From Prevotella melaninogenica (GTDB taxonomy: Bacteria; Bacteroidota; Bacteroidia; Bacteroidales; Bacteroidaceae): 64,000 nt of DNA. Below are positions 63,970-64,000 of this stretch, piece by piece. The notes under the pieces are model-generated. The model saw only the letters and a program-made list of their open reading frames with translations. It did not search any database and was not told where the DNA came from. The DNA lies in assembly GCF_013267595.1 (NCBI RefSeq), contig NZ_CP054010.1, positions 1,054,001-1,118,000 of the forward strand, written 5' to 3'. Both the position numbers and the translations under genes were made by a program. Position 1 is the first letter of the stretch. Every line of letters starts with the position of its first letter.

Positions 63970-64000
63970 ATGGAGAATTTTAGAGTCATCATCGTTGAAG
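63970..64000 (+). CDS. Response regulator, N-terminal fragment cut by window end
   Basis: ATG at 63970 opens MENFRVIIVE, which is the first beta strand and start of the acidic pocket of a receiver domain. It lies 26 bp after the sensor gene, so it is the expected partner. Only ten residues are visible; the output domain is outside the window. Confidence 0.6.
   Translation, partial: MENFRVIIVE

Overview
The window looks like a chromosomal segment of an oral-type Prevotella (Bacteroidales). The evidence is: Bacteroidota promoters (TTTG, about 19-20 nt, TAnnTTTG) before many genes, a fused MurF-alanine racemase, a GSCFA protein, a BspA-like leucine-rich repeat protein, lipoproteins with Bacteroidota export signals, a DUF4876/TonB receptor operon, and secreted proteins that share a C-terminal sorting tail of the type IX secretion kind. 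No rRNA, tRNA, CRISPR array, prophage or intact insertion sequence was seen. Genus and species are inferred from gene content only.

Layout. 1-8.5 kb: 5'-truncated GH85 endo-beta-N-acetylglucosaminidase, HutD-like protein, a mini sorting-domain protein, an ECF sigma factor with a one-pass membrane protein and a small exported protein, and a GHL10 glycosidase. 9.5-12 kb: a 75-aa peptide and a 746-aa secreted protein behind a long untranslated leader. 12.7-19 kb: surface-polysaccharide cluster (GT4, three GT2, Wzx-type flippase). 19.3-25.7 kb: Ig-like lipoprotein, the GSCFA-Fur-MurF/Alr group, a NUDIX hydrolase and a 59-aa membrane protein. 26.6-29.3 kb: second GHL10 protein and a TPR lipoprotein. 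30-40.7 kb: a host-glycan unit made of a lectin-like protein, a GH95 alpha-L-fucosidase, a GH2 beta-galactosidase and an FHS-family sugar transporter. 41.4-46.5 kb: housekeeping genes (YbiT-type ABC-F, GrpE, DnaJ, FolC). 46.6-51.6 kb: accessory stretch with an Abi_2/HEPN defence gene preceded by its own promoter and a small structured RNA, a BspA-like protein, a MITE-like element and unrecognised lipoproteins. 53-59.6 kb: TonB receptor operon with three surface lipoproteins. 60.4-64 kb: large two-part hybrid sensor (DUF5112/DUF5113 type) followed by the start of a response-regulator gene.

How genes work together. GH85, GHL10, GH95, GH2 and the FHS transporter fit scavenging of host N- and O-glycans: endoglycosidase release outside the cell, removal of fucose and galactose, then monosaccharide uptake. 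The TonB operon looks like import of a metal or metal complex.

The most unusual content is between the genes. Eight intergenic regions carry an array of 22-nt units (4-6 units, no indels, conserved unit order, both orientations, roughly one per 8 kb). The flanks fall into two subfamilies. Beside them lie arrays of period 7 (two kinds), 8 and 9 nt, a conserved palindrome, CTCCGTG/GCACCGnCGGTGC inverted-repeat elements (one of them a 280-bp tandem duplication) and a G/C-rich-ended element. In at least two islands these modules occur in the same order. I know of no description of this composite system and regard it as the best candidate for something new here.
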